This document shows positions 1 to 8,030 of a DNA stretch of 64,000 bases, one piece after another (position 1 is the stretch's first letter; each line of letters starts with the position of its first letter). Under the pieces are notes generated by a model, which did no database searches, was not told the DNA's origin, and saw only the letters and a list, made by a program, of their open reading frames with translations. The position numbers and the translations under genes are program-made. The stretch covers positions 1,736,001 through 1,800,000 of the forward strand of contig AP031437.1 in assembly GCA_042854365.1 (NCBI GenBank), written 5' to 3'. Source of the stretch: Anaeromassilibacillus sp001305115 (GTDB lineage Bacteria > Bacillota > Clostridia > Oscillospirales > Acutalibacteraceae).

Positions 1-217
1 GCTGGTCCTCCGTGGCTTTCACGCCCTCGGTATCCGGACTGAACGTGGCCTCTACGCCACCGTTGATGTCGATTCCCCATCGAATGTCGCTCGCACCTTT
101 TATGTAGGTGATGGTGTTATCTCCGTTTTGACCGTGTACCCCAAATAAAGAGGTATAGGTAAAAACCAAGATAAGGAGGGCGACGATGAAAAATACTGGT
201 TTTCCTACTCGCTTCAT
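1..217 (-). CDS. secD: Protein translocase subunit SecD (N-terminal part)
   Basis: Only the first 72 codons are in the window; the gene continues past its left edge. The product begins MKRVGKPVFFIVALLILVFT, a basic start followed by one hydrophobic segment (about residues 7-24), and then a short segment with IRWGIDINGGVEATF (about 47-61). This is the characteristic opening of SecD, the membrane partner of SecYEG that uses the proton gradient to help pull exported proteins out of the membrane. In many Clostridia SecD is fused to SecF, which cannot be decided here. The ATG at 217 has GGAGG at 226-230 and a consensus promoter at 276-304. The leader carries a 6-bp hairpin at 245-262. Identification is from recognised sequence, not a search. 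Confidence 0.85.
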   Translation of the reverse strand, partial: MKRVGKPVFFIVALLILVFTYTSLFGVHGQNGDNTITYIKGASDIRWGIDINGGVEATFSPDTEGVKATEDQ

Positions 218-275
218 GCGTAAATCCTCCAATGTCTTATGGTTTCTGCGCTGCCCCGCAGACGTAACAAAGACT

Positions 276-304
276 ATTATAGATTTCTTATTCTAAAAAG
301 TCAA
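276..304 (-). promoter_or_regulatory. sigma-A promoter of secD
   Basis: Read on the minus strand: -35 TTGACT (299-304), a 17-bp spacer, and -10 TATAAT (276-281). It lies about 60 bp upstream of the secD ATG. A short GC hairpin at 245-262 sits in the leader. Confidence 0.8.
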
Positions 305-416
305 CGAATTTGGTGCAAATCGGCCAATAAAATTATTTTTTGTCCATTTTTTTGCCTAAAGCAACCAGAAAACATGAACAGAATATGTCGGTCCTCCCCT
401 TTATGAATAAAAAACG

Positions 417-460
417 AAAAAAAGCAGCAGATGTGTTCAACAACACCTCCGCTGCTTTTT
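417..460 (-). terminator. Rho-independent terminator after the aminotransferase gene
   Basis: On the minus strand AAAAAGCAGC pairs with GCTGCTTTTTT across an inner GTGTT/AACAC stem, ending in a T run. The hairpin begins 12 bp past the stop codon at 472. It is nearly symmetrical and could also act on the other strand. Confidence 0.85.
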
Positions 461-471
461 CATACATTTCT

Positions 472-1755
472 TTATGCCCTTTCCGAAAGAAGCTTTTCTA
501 CCGCAGCAAGCTGTACTGCAATGCAGAATAGGTCCATCGCCAGTTCCAACTCAGAAACGGGCGGATAGGTGGGCGCCACACGGATATTACGATCCCTTGG
601 GTCTTTCTGATAGGGGAAGGTCGCACCCGCTCCTGTCAAGGTAACACCAGCTTCCTTACACAGCGAAACCACACGCTTTGCGCAACCATCCAATACATCT
701 ACGCTGACAAAATAACCTCCATTCGGTTGGGTCCATTCTGCAACATTTTTTCCACCGAGCTCTGTTTCCAACTTCTCCTGCACCACCTGGAACTTCGGTT
801 CCAAGATCGCTCGATGTTTTTCCATTTGCAACTTTACGCCGTCCAAATTGCCAAAGAAGTAGATATGGCGCAGTTGGTTCAACTTATCCGGGCCGATCGT
901 CTGATAGGAGTAATGCTCGCGGAACACAGTCAAATTATGTTCACTGGCTCCCATCGCTGCAACGCCGGCGCCGGGGAAAGTAATTTTGCTGGTGGATGCA
1001 AAAAAGATGGGCATATCGATGCTGTGTTGTTTGCGGCATTCATGCCACAAGTTTAGCAGGGTGTCGGGCGTATCGGTCAGATCATGTACACAATACGCAT
1101 TGTCCCAGAAGATTTTAAAATCCGGAGCTGCGGGTTTCAACGCTGCAAACCGGCGAACCGTCTCATCGGAGTATGTGATACCGGTCGGGTTGGAGTACTT
1201 TGGCACACACCATATTCCTTTGATTGTGGGGTCATTTTGAACAAGTTCCTCCACGACATCCATATCCGGGCCTTCCGATGTCATGGGAACCGTGACCAGT
1301 TCAAAACCAAAATACTCTGTAATGGCAAAGTGCCGGTCATATCCTGGGGACGGGCACAAGAACTTCAAGTGACCCTGTTGGCTCCACGGCTTGCTACCTG
1401 GAAAACCGTGTGTCATGGCACAGGAGATCGCATCGAACATCATGTTCAAACTCGAATTTCCGCCTACAATGATATTGTGATCGTCAAGCCCCAACATCTC
1501 AGCAAACAACTCCCGCATTTCTGGAAGTCCGTCGCCCAAGCCATAGTTCCGGCAATCGTCCCCCGTCGAGGCATAAATATTTGCAGTCGAATTTAAAATG
1601 TCCAACATCGGCATCGAGAGATCCAATTGATCTACGCCCGGCTTTCCACGCGCCATATTCAGCTTAAGTCCTCTCGCTTTAAAGTCCGCATAGCGCTTCT
1701 CCAAATCCGCTTTTTCCGCGCAAAGCGCCTCATTTGACATTGAACGGTAATCCAA
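472..1755 (-). CDS. Aspartate aminotransferase, type Ic (PLP-dependent)
   Basis: A fold-type I PLP aminotransferase of about 427 residues in the subgroup Pfam calls Aminotran_MocR, which includes type Ic aspartate aminotransferases of Firmicutes. Visible features are the N-terminal LNMARGKPGVDQLDLS, the PLP-pocket GGNSSLNMM, KYSNPTG, and the Schiff-base lysine in STSKITFPGAGVAAM. The likely reaction is aspartate plus 2-oxoglutarate to oxaloacetate plus glutamate; substrate is inferred from the family. An ATG at 1764 exists, but AGGAG directly abuts it with no spacing. The TTG at 1755 gives proper spacing and a protein starting MDYRSMSNEAL, matching the usual family start, so I prefer 1755. 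The gene stands alone, with a promoter at 1886-1914 and a strong terminator. Confidence 0.85.
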   Translation of the reverse strand: MDYRSMSNEALCAEKADLEKRYADFKARGLKLNMARGKPGVDQLDLSMPMLDILNSTANIYASTGDDCRNYGLGDGLPEMRELFAEMLGLDDHNIIVGGNSSLNMMFDAISCAMTHGFPGSKPWSQQGHLKFLCPSPGYDRHFAITEYFGFELVTVPMTSEGPDMDVVEELVQNDPTIKGIWCVPKYSNPTGITYSDETVRRFAALKPAAPDFKIFWDNAYCVHDLTDTPDTLLNLWHECRKQHSIDMPIFFASTSKITFPGAGVAAMGASEHNLTVFREHYSYQTIGPDKLNQLRHIYFFGNLDGVKLQMEKHRAILEPKFQVVQEKLETELGGKNVAEWTQPNGGYFVSVDVLDGCAKRVVSLCKEAGVTLTGAGATFPYQKDPRDRNIRVAPTYPPVSELELAMDLFCIAVQLAAVEKLLSERA

Positions 1756-1885
1756 AATCAGCATCTCCTTTAATAAAATGCATTATGATCGTTTGGTCTT
1801 GCATCCCACTCCAAAATTCCTTTTCAAGAGCTTCCTTAAACTATATGGGGATACAAGGGTATTTGTGCTTTCCAACGCTCTTCCT

Positions 1886-1914
1886 ATTGTAATCGATCGT
1901 CTTTTAAAACGCAA
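1886..1914 (-). promoter_or_regulatory. sigma-A promoter of the aminotransferase gene
   Basis: Minus strand -35 TTGCGT (1909-1914), exactly 17 bp, then -10 TACAAT (1886-1891). It lies about 125 bp upstream of the coding start. The intergenic stretch 1765-2133 otherwise holds only this promoter and the palindrome at 2015-2102. Confidence 0.65.
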
Positions 1915-2014
1915 GATAAAAAAGTAAATCCTGCATTTTTTGTGATAAGGCAGATTCTAGCAACACTTTTCTACAAAATCTTGTCCATATCGACGACGGG
2001 AGCAGTCCCTTTTC

Positions 2015-2102
2015 CCTGCAAAAGAAACCACGTGTCGTCCTTAAAAGGGCAGTCCCGATGAACGGGACCTCCAAAAAGGAAAACACGCGGCCATTTTGCA
2101 GG
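2015..2102 (-). repeat. 88-bp nested inverted repeat downstream of asnS
   Basis: Four arms nest around one centre. On the minus strand: CCTGCAAAA with TTTTGCAGG (outer 9 bp), CCGCGTGT with ACACGTGG (8 bp, one G-U), CCTT with AAGG, and GTCCCG with CGGGAC around a TTCAT loop. The whole would fold as one long interrupted stem. It begins about 30 bp past the asnS stop. It lacks the T run of a simple terminator. It could be a processed 3' end, a small RNA or a palindromic mobile repeat; no second copy was seen in the window. Confidence 0.6.
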
Positions 2103-2133
2103 ATTGTTTTCAAATTCAAGCAGAACGCTCGGC

Positions 2134-3528
2134 TTAGAACTCCGCCGTACCCGTTGTACGCGGGAAGGGCAACACATCACGGATATTGGCGATACCGGTG
2201 AGATACATCACCAGACGTTCAAAACCAAGGCCAAAGCCTGCGTGCTTTGTGCCGCCATACTTGCGCAAATCCAAATACCACCAATAGTTCTCCTCTTCCA
2301 ACTGGAAATCCTTCATGCGCTGCTGAAGGACGTCCATACGCTCTTCGCGCTGGCTTCCGCCGATAATCTCCCCAATCCCTGGAACCAACAGGTCGACCGC
2401 TGCAACCGTCTTTCCATCGTCGTTCAGACGCATATAGAACGCCTTGATTTCCTTAGGATAATCGGTTACAAACACCGGCTTTCCAAAGACCTGCTCCGTG
2501 AGGTACTTTTCATGCTCAGTCTGTAAGTCGGTGCCCCACTCCACCTTATATTCAAATTGATCGTTATTCTTTTTCAGAATATCCACAGCTTCTGTATAGG
2601 TCACATGGGCAAAGTCAGAGTTTACCACATTGTTCAGACGGTCCACCAGTCCCTTATCGACAAATTGATTGAAAAACGCGATGTCCTGAGGGCAGGTATC
2701 CATCACATAACGGATGACGAATTTCATCATATCCTCTGCCAAGCGCATATCGTCCTGCAAGTCGGCAAATGCAATTTCTGGTTCGATCATCCAAAACTCT
2801 GCCGCATGGCGTTGTGTGTAAGACTTTTCTGCACGGAAGGTCGGCCCAAATGTATAGACTTTTCCAAAGGCCATCGCCATGCACTCCGCTTCCAACTGCC
2901 CAGAAACAGTCAGGGACGTATGCTTCTGGAAGAAGTCCTGGGTATAATCCACTGTGCCCGCCTCCGTGCGGGGGGGATTCTCGGGGTCCAGGGTGGTGAC
3001 GGTAAACATCTCGCCCGCGCCCTCGCAGTCGCTCCCCGTGATGAGCGGCGTATGGGCATATACAAATCCATTCTCATTGAAGAATTTATGGATCGCATAG
3101 GCCGCCACACTGCGCACACGAAATGCAGCGCTAAACATATTGGTGCGTGGACGCAGGTGTGCAATTGTACGCAGGTATTCCATCGTGTGGCGCTTCTTCT
3201 GCAAAGGATAATCCGGCGTAGAAGCACCTTCTACCGTAATCTCAGACGCATGAATTTCAAATGGCTGCTTTGCCTCGGGGGTCAAAAGCAATTCCCCTGT
3301 AACGACGATCGCAGAACCGACATTCAACTTTGCAATGTCCTTATAATTGGAAAGCTTATCCGCTTCGAATACGATCTGTACCCCTTTAAAGCAGCTTCCA
3401 TCATTCAAATCAATGAAGCCAAGCGCTTTGGAATCCCGAACGGTTCGCGCCCAACCGCATACGGTGACAATCTTTCCGCCGAACTCTTCCATTCCGGCAT
3501 AGAGCTCTTTAATCTCTGTTCGCTTCAA
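2134..3528 (-). CDS. asnS: Asparaginyl-tRNA synthetase
   Basis: Class IIb aminoacyl-tRNA synthetase that charges tRNA-Asn. An N-terminal OB-fold anticodon domain (KIVTVCGWARTVRDSK, near residues 18-33) is followed by the class II core: motif 2 as FRAEKSYTQRHAAEF and motif 3 as GFGLGFERLVMYLTG near the C-terminus. The protein is 464 residues, normal for bacterial AsnRS. A longer frame with upstream ATG exists to 3588, but that would add an Arg-rich tail absent from the family. AGGAGG ends 9 bp before the TTG at 3528, giving the family-like start (M)KRTEIKELYAG, so TTG is chosen. Monocistronic, with a promoter at 3599-3627. No T-box leader is present, unlike tyrS in this window. Confidence 0.95.
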   Translation of the reverse strand: MKRTEIKELYAGMEEFGGKIVTVCGWARTVRDSKALGFIDLNDGSCFKGVQIVFEADKLSNYKDIAKLNVGSAIVVTGELLLTPEAKQPFEIHASEITVEGASTPDYPLQKKRHTMEYLRTIAHLRPRTNMFSAAFRVRSVAAYAIHKFFNENGFVYAHTPLITGSDCEGAGEMFTVTTLDPENPPRTEAGTVDYTQDFFQKHTSLTVSGQLEAECMAMAFGKVYTFGPTFRAEKSYTQRHAAEFWMIEPEIAFADLQDDMRLAEDMMKFVIRYVMDTCPQDIAFFNQFVDKGLVDRLNNVVNSDFAHVTYTEAVDILKKNNDQFEYKVEWGTDLQTEHEKYLTEQVFGKPVFVTDYPKEIKAFYMRLNDDGKTVAAVDLLVPGIGEIIGGSQREERMDVLQQRMKDFQLEEENYWWYLDLRKYGGTKHAGFGLGFERLVMYLTGIANIRDVLPFPRTTGTAEF

Positions 3529-3598
3529 AATTCTGATCCTCCTGTTTTCCGCGCGCAAAAAGCATCGTCGTCTGCGCGTTTCATTCATATGTTTCTAT

Positions 3599-3627
3599 AT
3601 TATAACACGTCACCCATCGGCGCAAGT
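3599..3627 (-). promoter_or_regulatory. Promoter of asnS
   Basis: Minus strand -10 TATAAT (3599-3604). The -35 is either TTGCGC with a 15-bp spacer (3620-3625) or ACTTGC with 17 bp (3622-3627). It lies 71 bp upstream of the TTG start. Confidence 0.6.
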
Positions 3628-3668
3628 AAAATATTTGCACTAATTTTAAAAAATATTGTAAAACCCCC

Positions 3669-3697
3669 TTGATTTTTTCAAAAGAATCCGCTATAAT
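3669..3697 (+). promoter_or_regulatory. sigma-A promoter of tRNA-Ser
   Basis: TTGATT (3669-3674), 17-bp spacer, TATAAT (3692-3697), 39 bp before the mature tRNA 5' end. Confidence 0.85.
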
Positions 3698-3736
3698 GAT
3701 CAAGCTGTCAGCGATAAGTGATCAGCAAAGCCATTT

Positions 3737-3823
3737 GGAGAGGTATTCTAATTGGTAAGGAGCCACATTGGAAATGTGGTGTGCCGCAAGGCATTGTGCG
3801 TTCGAGTCGCATCCTCTCCGCCA
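3737..3823 (+). tRNA. tRNA-Ser (anticodon GGA)
   Basis: 87 nt, class II tRNA. The acceptor stem GGAGAGG (3737-3743) pairs with CCTCTCC (3813-3819), followed by discriminator G and an encoded CCA. The anticodon stem CCACA/TGTGG encloses the loop TTGGAAA, giving anticodon GGA, which reads UCC and UCU serine codons. A long variable arm (GCC/GGC) and the T-arm GTTCGAGTC are present, as expected for tRNA-Ser. It has its own promoter at 3669-3697 and terminator at 3827-3864, so it is a free-standing transcription unit. Confidence 0.95.
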
Positions 3824-3826
3824 TCA

Positions 3827-3864
3827 AAATCCAAGCAATTCGGAAGAGTTGCTTGGATTTTTCT
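3827..3864 (+). terminator. Terminator of tRNA-Ser
   Basis: AAATCCAAGCAA pairs with TTGCTTGGATTT around a 10-nt loop, followed by TTCTTTTTC. Confidence 0.9.
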
Positions 3865-4682
3865 TTTTCTTCTTACGCATCTCAGGAATGAATTTGGGAA
3901 TAGAACCTCGATGTGTGTGAAATACCTCTGCAATAAGTCCTTTAAAAACGAGAAGAATCGATGGATTCCTCCAAAAGGATGTTGCTTCCTTTAAAAGAAG
4001 CTCTTTCAAACGTTAGTTCTACTCAGTAAAGTATCGTGATGGCCGTTGCTTCAGAAGCACACAGATTCTTATTTCCAAGAATCGTCCCGAACCATTGGGA
4101 GTTTCTCTGAAAGCCAAGCACTGCTGTTACAACGCTATTTGAGAATCCATATCATGCATAAGATATAGATCGCCTTTATAAAAATGCTACAACTCCGCAT
4201 GGCTTCCTCTATTCTTTCGAATATCAAAGGGCGCCCAAAGCACAATTGAATCTTTTCATAAAATCTCTCTCAACCGTTGGACCCATCATTTCTTGATTCA
4301 GAATACAATGGAATGCAATGAGGGTCCCTGGAACGGTTGGATAAGACGAATACTTTTTCAGAGGGTAACCGATTCCCCTCCCCTGCTTTTGGGCTCGCCA
4401 TTCAGAATCCTTAGCTATTCAATGATCGTTCCCGATGTATGGAAAATACTTGGGGAATGCGTGAAAATGTCCTAAGCATATCCGTTCATTTTACGGTTGA
4501 ATGAGACCCGGGCAGAACCCCATCCAGAAAAGCCAGATGTCATTTTTGTAGGTCCATCAAATGCAAAAGGATTGCTACAAAACGTTGCTTATTGGATTCA
4601 TATCGAAAATATTTCACGGAGAAATGCGTAAAATCCGGCCAAACCCGTATAAGCTGGGTACTTTTTCTGTTGTTCATCTAAT
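3865..4682. other. Gene-free stretch with one inverted repeat
   Basis: About 0.8 kb between the tRNA-Ser terminator and the tyrS terminator. The open frames here are short (about 60 codons), lack ribosome binding sites and resemble nothing I recognise. One imperfect inverted repeat is visible: CAACCGTT..GGACCC at 4271-4284 with GGGTCC..AACGGTTG at 4322-4339. It may be the relic of a decayed insertion. Confidence 0.4.
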
Positions 4683-4720
4683 TAAAATAAGCCCCCGGCT
4701 AGGCCGGGGGCTTATTTTAT
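4683..4720 (-). terminator. Terminator of tyrS (bidirectional)
   Basis: AAAATAAGCCCCCGGC pairs perfectly with GCCGGGGGCTTATTTT. T runs flank both sides, so it can stop transcription in either direction. Confidence 0.95.
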
Positions 4721-4787
4721 ACTTTTCTACTTAAAATGACAGCTGCCTTCGCTTTTATTCCAAACCTTTTTCAATCCTGTGGTTTGT

Positions 4788-6017
4788 TTATTCCAATGTC
4801 ACCTTGTGGAAAACCTTTTTCCCCTTTTTAATGATGACATACTTTTTCTCAAAGTCCTTCTCCAAGGAGAGCTTTGCAGAAATCGACGGAACTTTTTCGT
4901 CATCCACAGCGACACCTCCCTGTTCAATCAGCCGGCGGCCCTCTGCGCGGGACGGAGCCAACTTTGTCTTGACCATCAGATCGAGCACACCAATCTCTCC
5001 ATCGACGAAGTCCTCCTCAGTAATCGCTGTGGAAGGCATATTGTCGGTATTTGCTCCTTTTCCAAACAAAGCGCGTGCACCTTCCTGTGCCTTTTGGGCC
5101 TCTTCCTCCCCATGGATCAACTTCGTGACCTCGTAAGCAAGTATTTCCTTCGCCTTGTTGAGTTCGCCACCTTCCAGTTTTCCCAGCTCGTTGATCTCTT
5201 CTAGCGGCAGGAACGTCAATATCTTCAAGCAGCGGATGACGTCCGCATCATCCACATTGCGCCAATACTGGTAGAATTCGAAGGGCGAGGTCTTTTCCGG
5301 ATCAAGCCATACAGCGCCCTTTTCCGTCTTACCCATCTTCTTTCCTTCGCTGGTTGTGAGCAATGTGAAGGTCATTCCGTAGACCTCTTTTGCCTCTTTG
5401 CGGCGAAGCAATTCCACACCGCCGATGATATTGCTCCACTGATCGTCGCCACCTAGCTCCATTGTACATCCAAAGCGATGGTTAAGCTCCAAAAAGTCAT
5501 AGCTTTGCATCAACATATAGTTCAGCTCAAAGAAAGAGAGGCCGCGCTCCAAGCGTTGCTTGTAACATTCCGCCGCCAACATACGGTTGACAGAGAAATG
5601 TACCCCCACTTCACGCAAAAACTCGATATAATTCAAGTCGAGCAGCCAATCGCCATTGTTGGCCATAATCGCCTTTCCATCTGAAAAATCGATCAGACGG
5701 GACATTTGTTTTTGGAAACAAGCGATATTGTGGTCGATGGTTTCCTTGGTGAGCATTTTGCGCATGTCGCTCTTGCCGGATGGGTCGCCGATCATACCTG
5801 TGCCGCCACCAAACAGCGCAACCGGCACGTGCCCAGCTTTCTGCATCCAGGACATCACCATGATTTGGACAAAATGGCCTACATGCAGGCTGTCTGCGGT
5901 TGGATCGAAACCGATGTAGAACGTAATCTTGTCATTATTCAGCAAATCTCGAATTTTTTCCTCATTTGTCGTCTGCGCGATCAGACCACGCGCTTTCAGT
6001 TCGTCGTATACGCCCAT
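4788..6017 (-). CDS. tyrS: Tyrosyl-tRNA synthetase
   Basis: Class I synthetase charging tRNA-Tyr, 409 residues. HVGH (45-48) is the HIGH motif, KMGKT (about 230) the KMSKS equivalent, and the C-terminal S4 RNA-binding domain is seen in TKLAPSRAEGRRLIEQGGV. The long form (Rossmann core plus S4) is the TyrZ/TyrRS-2-like architecture with the shortened KMGKT. The ATG at 6017 has GGAGGAAG at 6022-6029; the frame stays open to 6104, but that part overlaps the T-box terminator and is not translated. Expression is controlled by the tyrosine T-box upstream, and the gene ends in a strong terminator. Confidence 0.95.
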   Translation of the reverse strand: MGVYDELKARGLIAQTTNEEKIRDLLNNDKITFYIGFDPTADSLHVGHFVQIMVMSWMQKAGHVPVALFGGGTGMIGDPSGKSDMRKMLTKETIDHNIACFQKQMSRLIDFSDGKAIMANNGDWLLDLNYIEFLREVGVHFSVNRMLAAECYKQRLERGLSFFELNYMLMQSYDFLELNHRFGCTMELGGDDQWSNIIGGVELLRRKEAKEVYGMTFTLLTTSEGKKMGKTEKGAVWLDPEKTSPFEFYQYWRNVDDADVIRCLKILTFLPLEEINELGKLEGGELNKAKEILAYEVTKLIHGEEEAQKAQEGARALFGKGANTDNMPSTAITEEDFVDGEIGVLDLMVKTKLAPSRAEGRRLIEQGGVAVDDEKVPSISAKLSLEKDFEKKYVIIKKGKKVFHKVTLE

Positions 6018-6048
6018 GTCTCTTCCTCCATTTTTTGTATTGGGGGCA

Positions 6049-6316
6049 AAAGAAAACGCCCCCTGCGATTTTTTGCAGAGGGCGGAGAAATCCCGCGGTA
6101 CCACCTCAGTTTACCGCACCCTCACGAATGCGGCCTCATGGGTACAAACATACCCGTGCGCGATAACGTGCGCCAACCCGACCGGATCTACTGACCTCAA
6201 GGCGTTCTACCCGGCAGCTCCAGGATGTATTTCCGCCGACCGCTGCTCCCGCTTCCACCGACCGCGGGCTCTCTTTGCCAGCCGCATTCTGCGTACTTCT
6301 TCCCTTCAAGGCTATT
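6049..6316 (-). promoter_or_regulatory. Tyrosine T-box riboswitch of tyrS
   Basis: On the minus strand the conserved T-box GGTGGTACCGCGG lies at 6093-6105, followed by a terminator hairpin (CGCCCTCTGC with GCAGGGGGCG, then TTTTCTTTT) at 6049-6084. Upstream are the stem I elements with AGAGAGCC (K-turn type) and a specifier loop GGAAATACATCCTGGAGC, in which UAC (6229-6227) is the tyrosine codon. Uncharged tRNA-Tyr would pair with specifier and T-box and favour the antiterminator, switching on tyrS when tyrosine is short. Confidence 0.95.
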
Positions 6317-6322
6317 GTCCCC

Positions 6323-6351
6323 ATTATATCCAACCACCTTGGAACTGTCAA
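6323..6351 (-). promoter_or_regulatory. Consensus promoter of the tyrS T-box transcript
   Basis: Minus strand TTGACA (6346-6351), 17-bp spacer, TATAAT (6323-6328): a perfect sigma-A consensus. The recN stop codon TGA (6348-6350) lies inside the -35 hexamer. Confidence 0.95.
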
Positions 6352-8024
6352 GGCGTTTTTTTCGCCAATTGTAACATTTCCTCCGCATTTTGCAAAAGCA
6401 ACTCCGTGATCTCCGTTCCACCCATAATGCGGGCCAGCTCTTGTTTGCGGCCCTCATGGTTGAGAGCCACCACTTCGGTATAAGTGCGATCGTGTTCCAC
6501 ATGCTTCTTGATCTGGAAATGCATATCTGCCAGAGACGCAATCTGCGCCAAATGTGTCACGCAGATCACCTGACGCATATGGGACACCTCCCGCAACTTC
6601 AACCCCACCTTTTGCGCGGCGCTGCCGCTGATTCCGGTGTCAATCTCATCAAAAATCAAGGTACCAATGCGGTCTGTTCCCGCGAGTACCGTTTTAATCG
6701 CCAGCATCATTCGGGATAGTTCTCCCCCCGAAGCAACCTTGGCCAGTGGCTTTGCCGGTTCACCGGGATTGGTGGAAACCAAAAACTGGATTCTATCACA
6801 CCCGCTGGAGTTGAGCGGACCCTTTTCGCACTGCACCAAAAAAGCTACATGGGGCATGTCTAAGAATGTCAATTCCTCCTGAACACGTTTGGCAAACTGT
6901 TTTGCGACTTCCTGCCGTTTTGCAGAAAGTTCCCCAGCCAATCGCTGTGCTTCGGCTTCAGCCGCCTGGTATTCTTTAGTCAATCGAGCGATGTGCTCAT
7001 CGGACAGTTCGATGTCGGATAGCTGTTTTTTACAGGTCTCCAAAAAGGCGAGCATCTCTTCGACAGTCCCGCCATACTTTAAACCGAGACGATAAAGCTG
7101 ATCCAGTCGGGTCTCGATCTGCGCCAACTCTTCCGGATCATATTCCATCCCCTCGGCAAGGCCGCCGATCTCTACCCCACAGTCCTCCAACTCATACTGT
7201 ACACTGTGCAACCGCTCTGCCAACGCCGCCGCCGCAGGCAGATACCGCCCGGCTTCTGCCAATGCTTCCGCCGCTCCGGTCACAGCCGAAAGCGCTCCTT
7301 CGGCTTCAGTTTCTCCATCCAACGCCAATTTCGCCGCCTGCAAAGCGCTTGCAACTCTCTCACTGTTGCGATAGAGATCTCGCCGCTCGGTCCATTCCTC
7401 CTGTTCTCCCGGACGCAGCTGGGCTGACTCCAGTTCATCGATCTGGTAGGTCAGAAGATCTATTTTCCGCGCTTTCTGCGCTTCATCCATTTGAAAGCTA
7501 TCCAATTCTTTTTTCACCCGGCACATATGCCGGTATGCATCCTGGTAAGACCGCAGGAGCGCTTCTGGAACACCCATTCGGTCCAAATATCCCATGTGGG
7601 ACTCCGGCGATAGCAACCCATAACTCTCATGCTGGCCGTGAATGTGGATCAGCAGGGAACCGATTTCGCGCAATGCCGAGACAGTTGCCGGCCGGTTGTT
7701 AATCCGGCAAGAGGATTTTCCCTCCGCATTGATTTCGCGCTGTAACAATAACGTGCCATCCTCTTCGAGCGTATAACCAAGTGCGCGAAGCGCTTCGTCC
7801 GTCCCCTTTCCCACATCGCAAAAAGCTGCACTGACAAAGGCAGAGCGCGCTCCAGTTCGGATCAGATCGCGTGAAGTACGCTCCCCCAGCACCGCATGCA
7901 GGGAGTCGATCAGAATCGATTTACCGGCGCCTGTTTCGCCCGTAAGAACATTGAACCCCGGTTGAAAATCAATGGCAGCCCGTTCGATTACTGCGATATT
8001 TTCAATGTAAAGCTGGGTCAACAT
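6348..8024 (-). CDS. recN: DNA repair protein RecN
   Basis: SMC-like ATPase that organises broken DNA ends early in double-strand break repair. It is 558 residues, the usual size. Walker A GETGAGKS is at 29-36, a long central coiled-coil region rich in Glu/Ala/Leu spans roughly 150-380, and the ABC-type C-terminal half has ASGGELSRMMLA (signature) and TLIFDEIDTGISG (Walker B). It starts 6 bp after the argR stop. The SD-like GGGTGA overlaps that stop, suggesting translational coupling. The argR-recN pairing and the nadK-tlyA-dxs neighbourhood are typical of Clostridia. Its stop codon forms part of the tyrS promoter. Confidence 0.95.
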   Translation of the reverse strand: MLTQLYIENIAVIERAAIDFQPGFNVLTGETGAGKSILIDSLHAVLGERTSRDLIRTGARSAFVSAAFCDVGKGTDEALRALGYTLEEDGTLLLQREINAEGKSSCRINNRPATVSALREIGSLLIHIHGQHESYGLLSPESHMGYLDRMGVPEALLRSYQDAYRHMCRVKKELDSFQMDEAQKARKIDLLTYQIDELESAQLRPGEQEEWTERRDLYRNSERVASALQAAKLALDGETEAEGALSAVTGAAEALAEAGRYLPAAAALAERLHSVQYELEDCGVEIGGLAEGMEYDPEELAQIETRLDQLYRLGLKYGGTVEEMLAFLETCKKQLSDIELSDEHIARLTKEYQAAEAEAQRLAGELSAKRQEVAKQFAKRVQEELTFLDMPHVAFLVQCEKGPLNSSGCDRIQFLVSTNPGEPAKPLAKVASGGELSRMMLAIKTVLAGTDRIGTLIFDEIDTGISGSAAQKVGLKLREVSHMRQVICVTHLAQIASLADMHFQIKKHVEHDRTYTEVVALNHEGRKQELARIMGGTEITELLLQNAEEMLQLAKKTP

Positions 8025-8030
8025 ATTGTA

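Noticed and set aside
4293..4475. 60-codon plus-strand frame in the gap before tyrS
   Set aside because: No SD, no recognisable sequence, and the gap has many similar short frames.
6084..6110. First taken as a simple terminator in front of tyrS
   Set aside because: The GGTGGTACCGCGG box, specifier loop and stem I show that it is part of a full T-box riboswitch.
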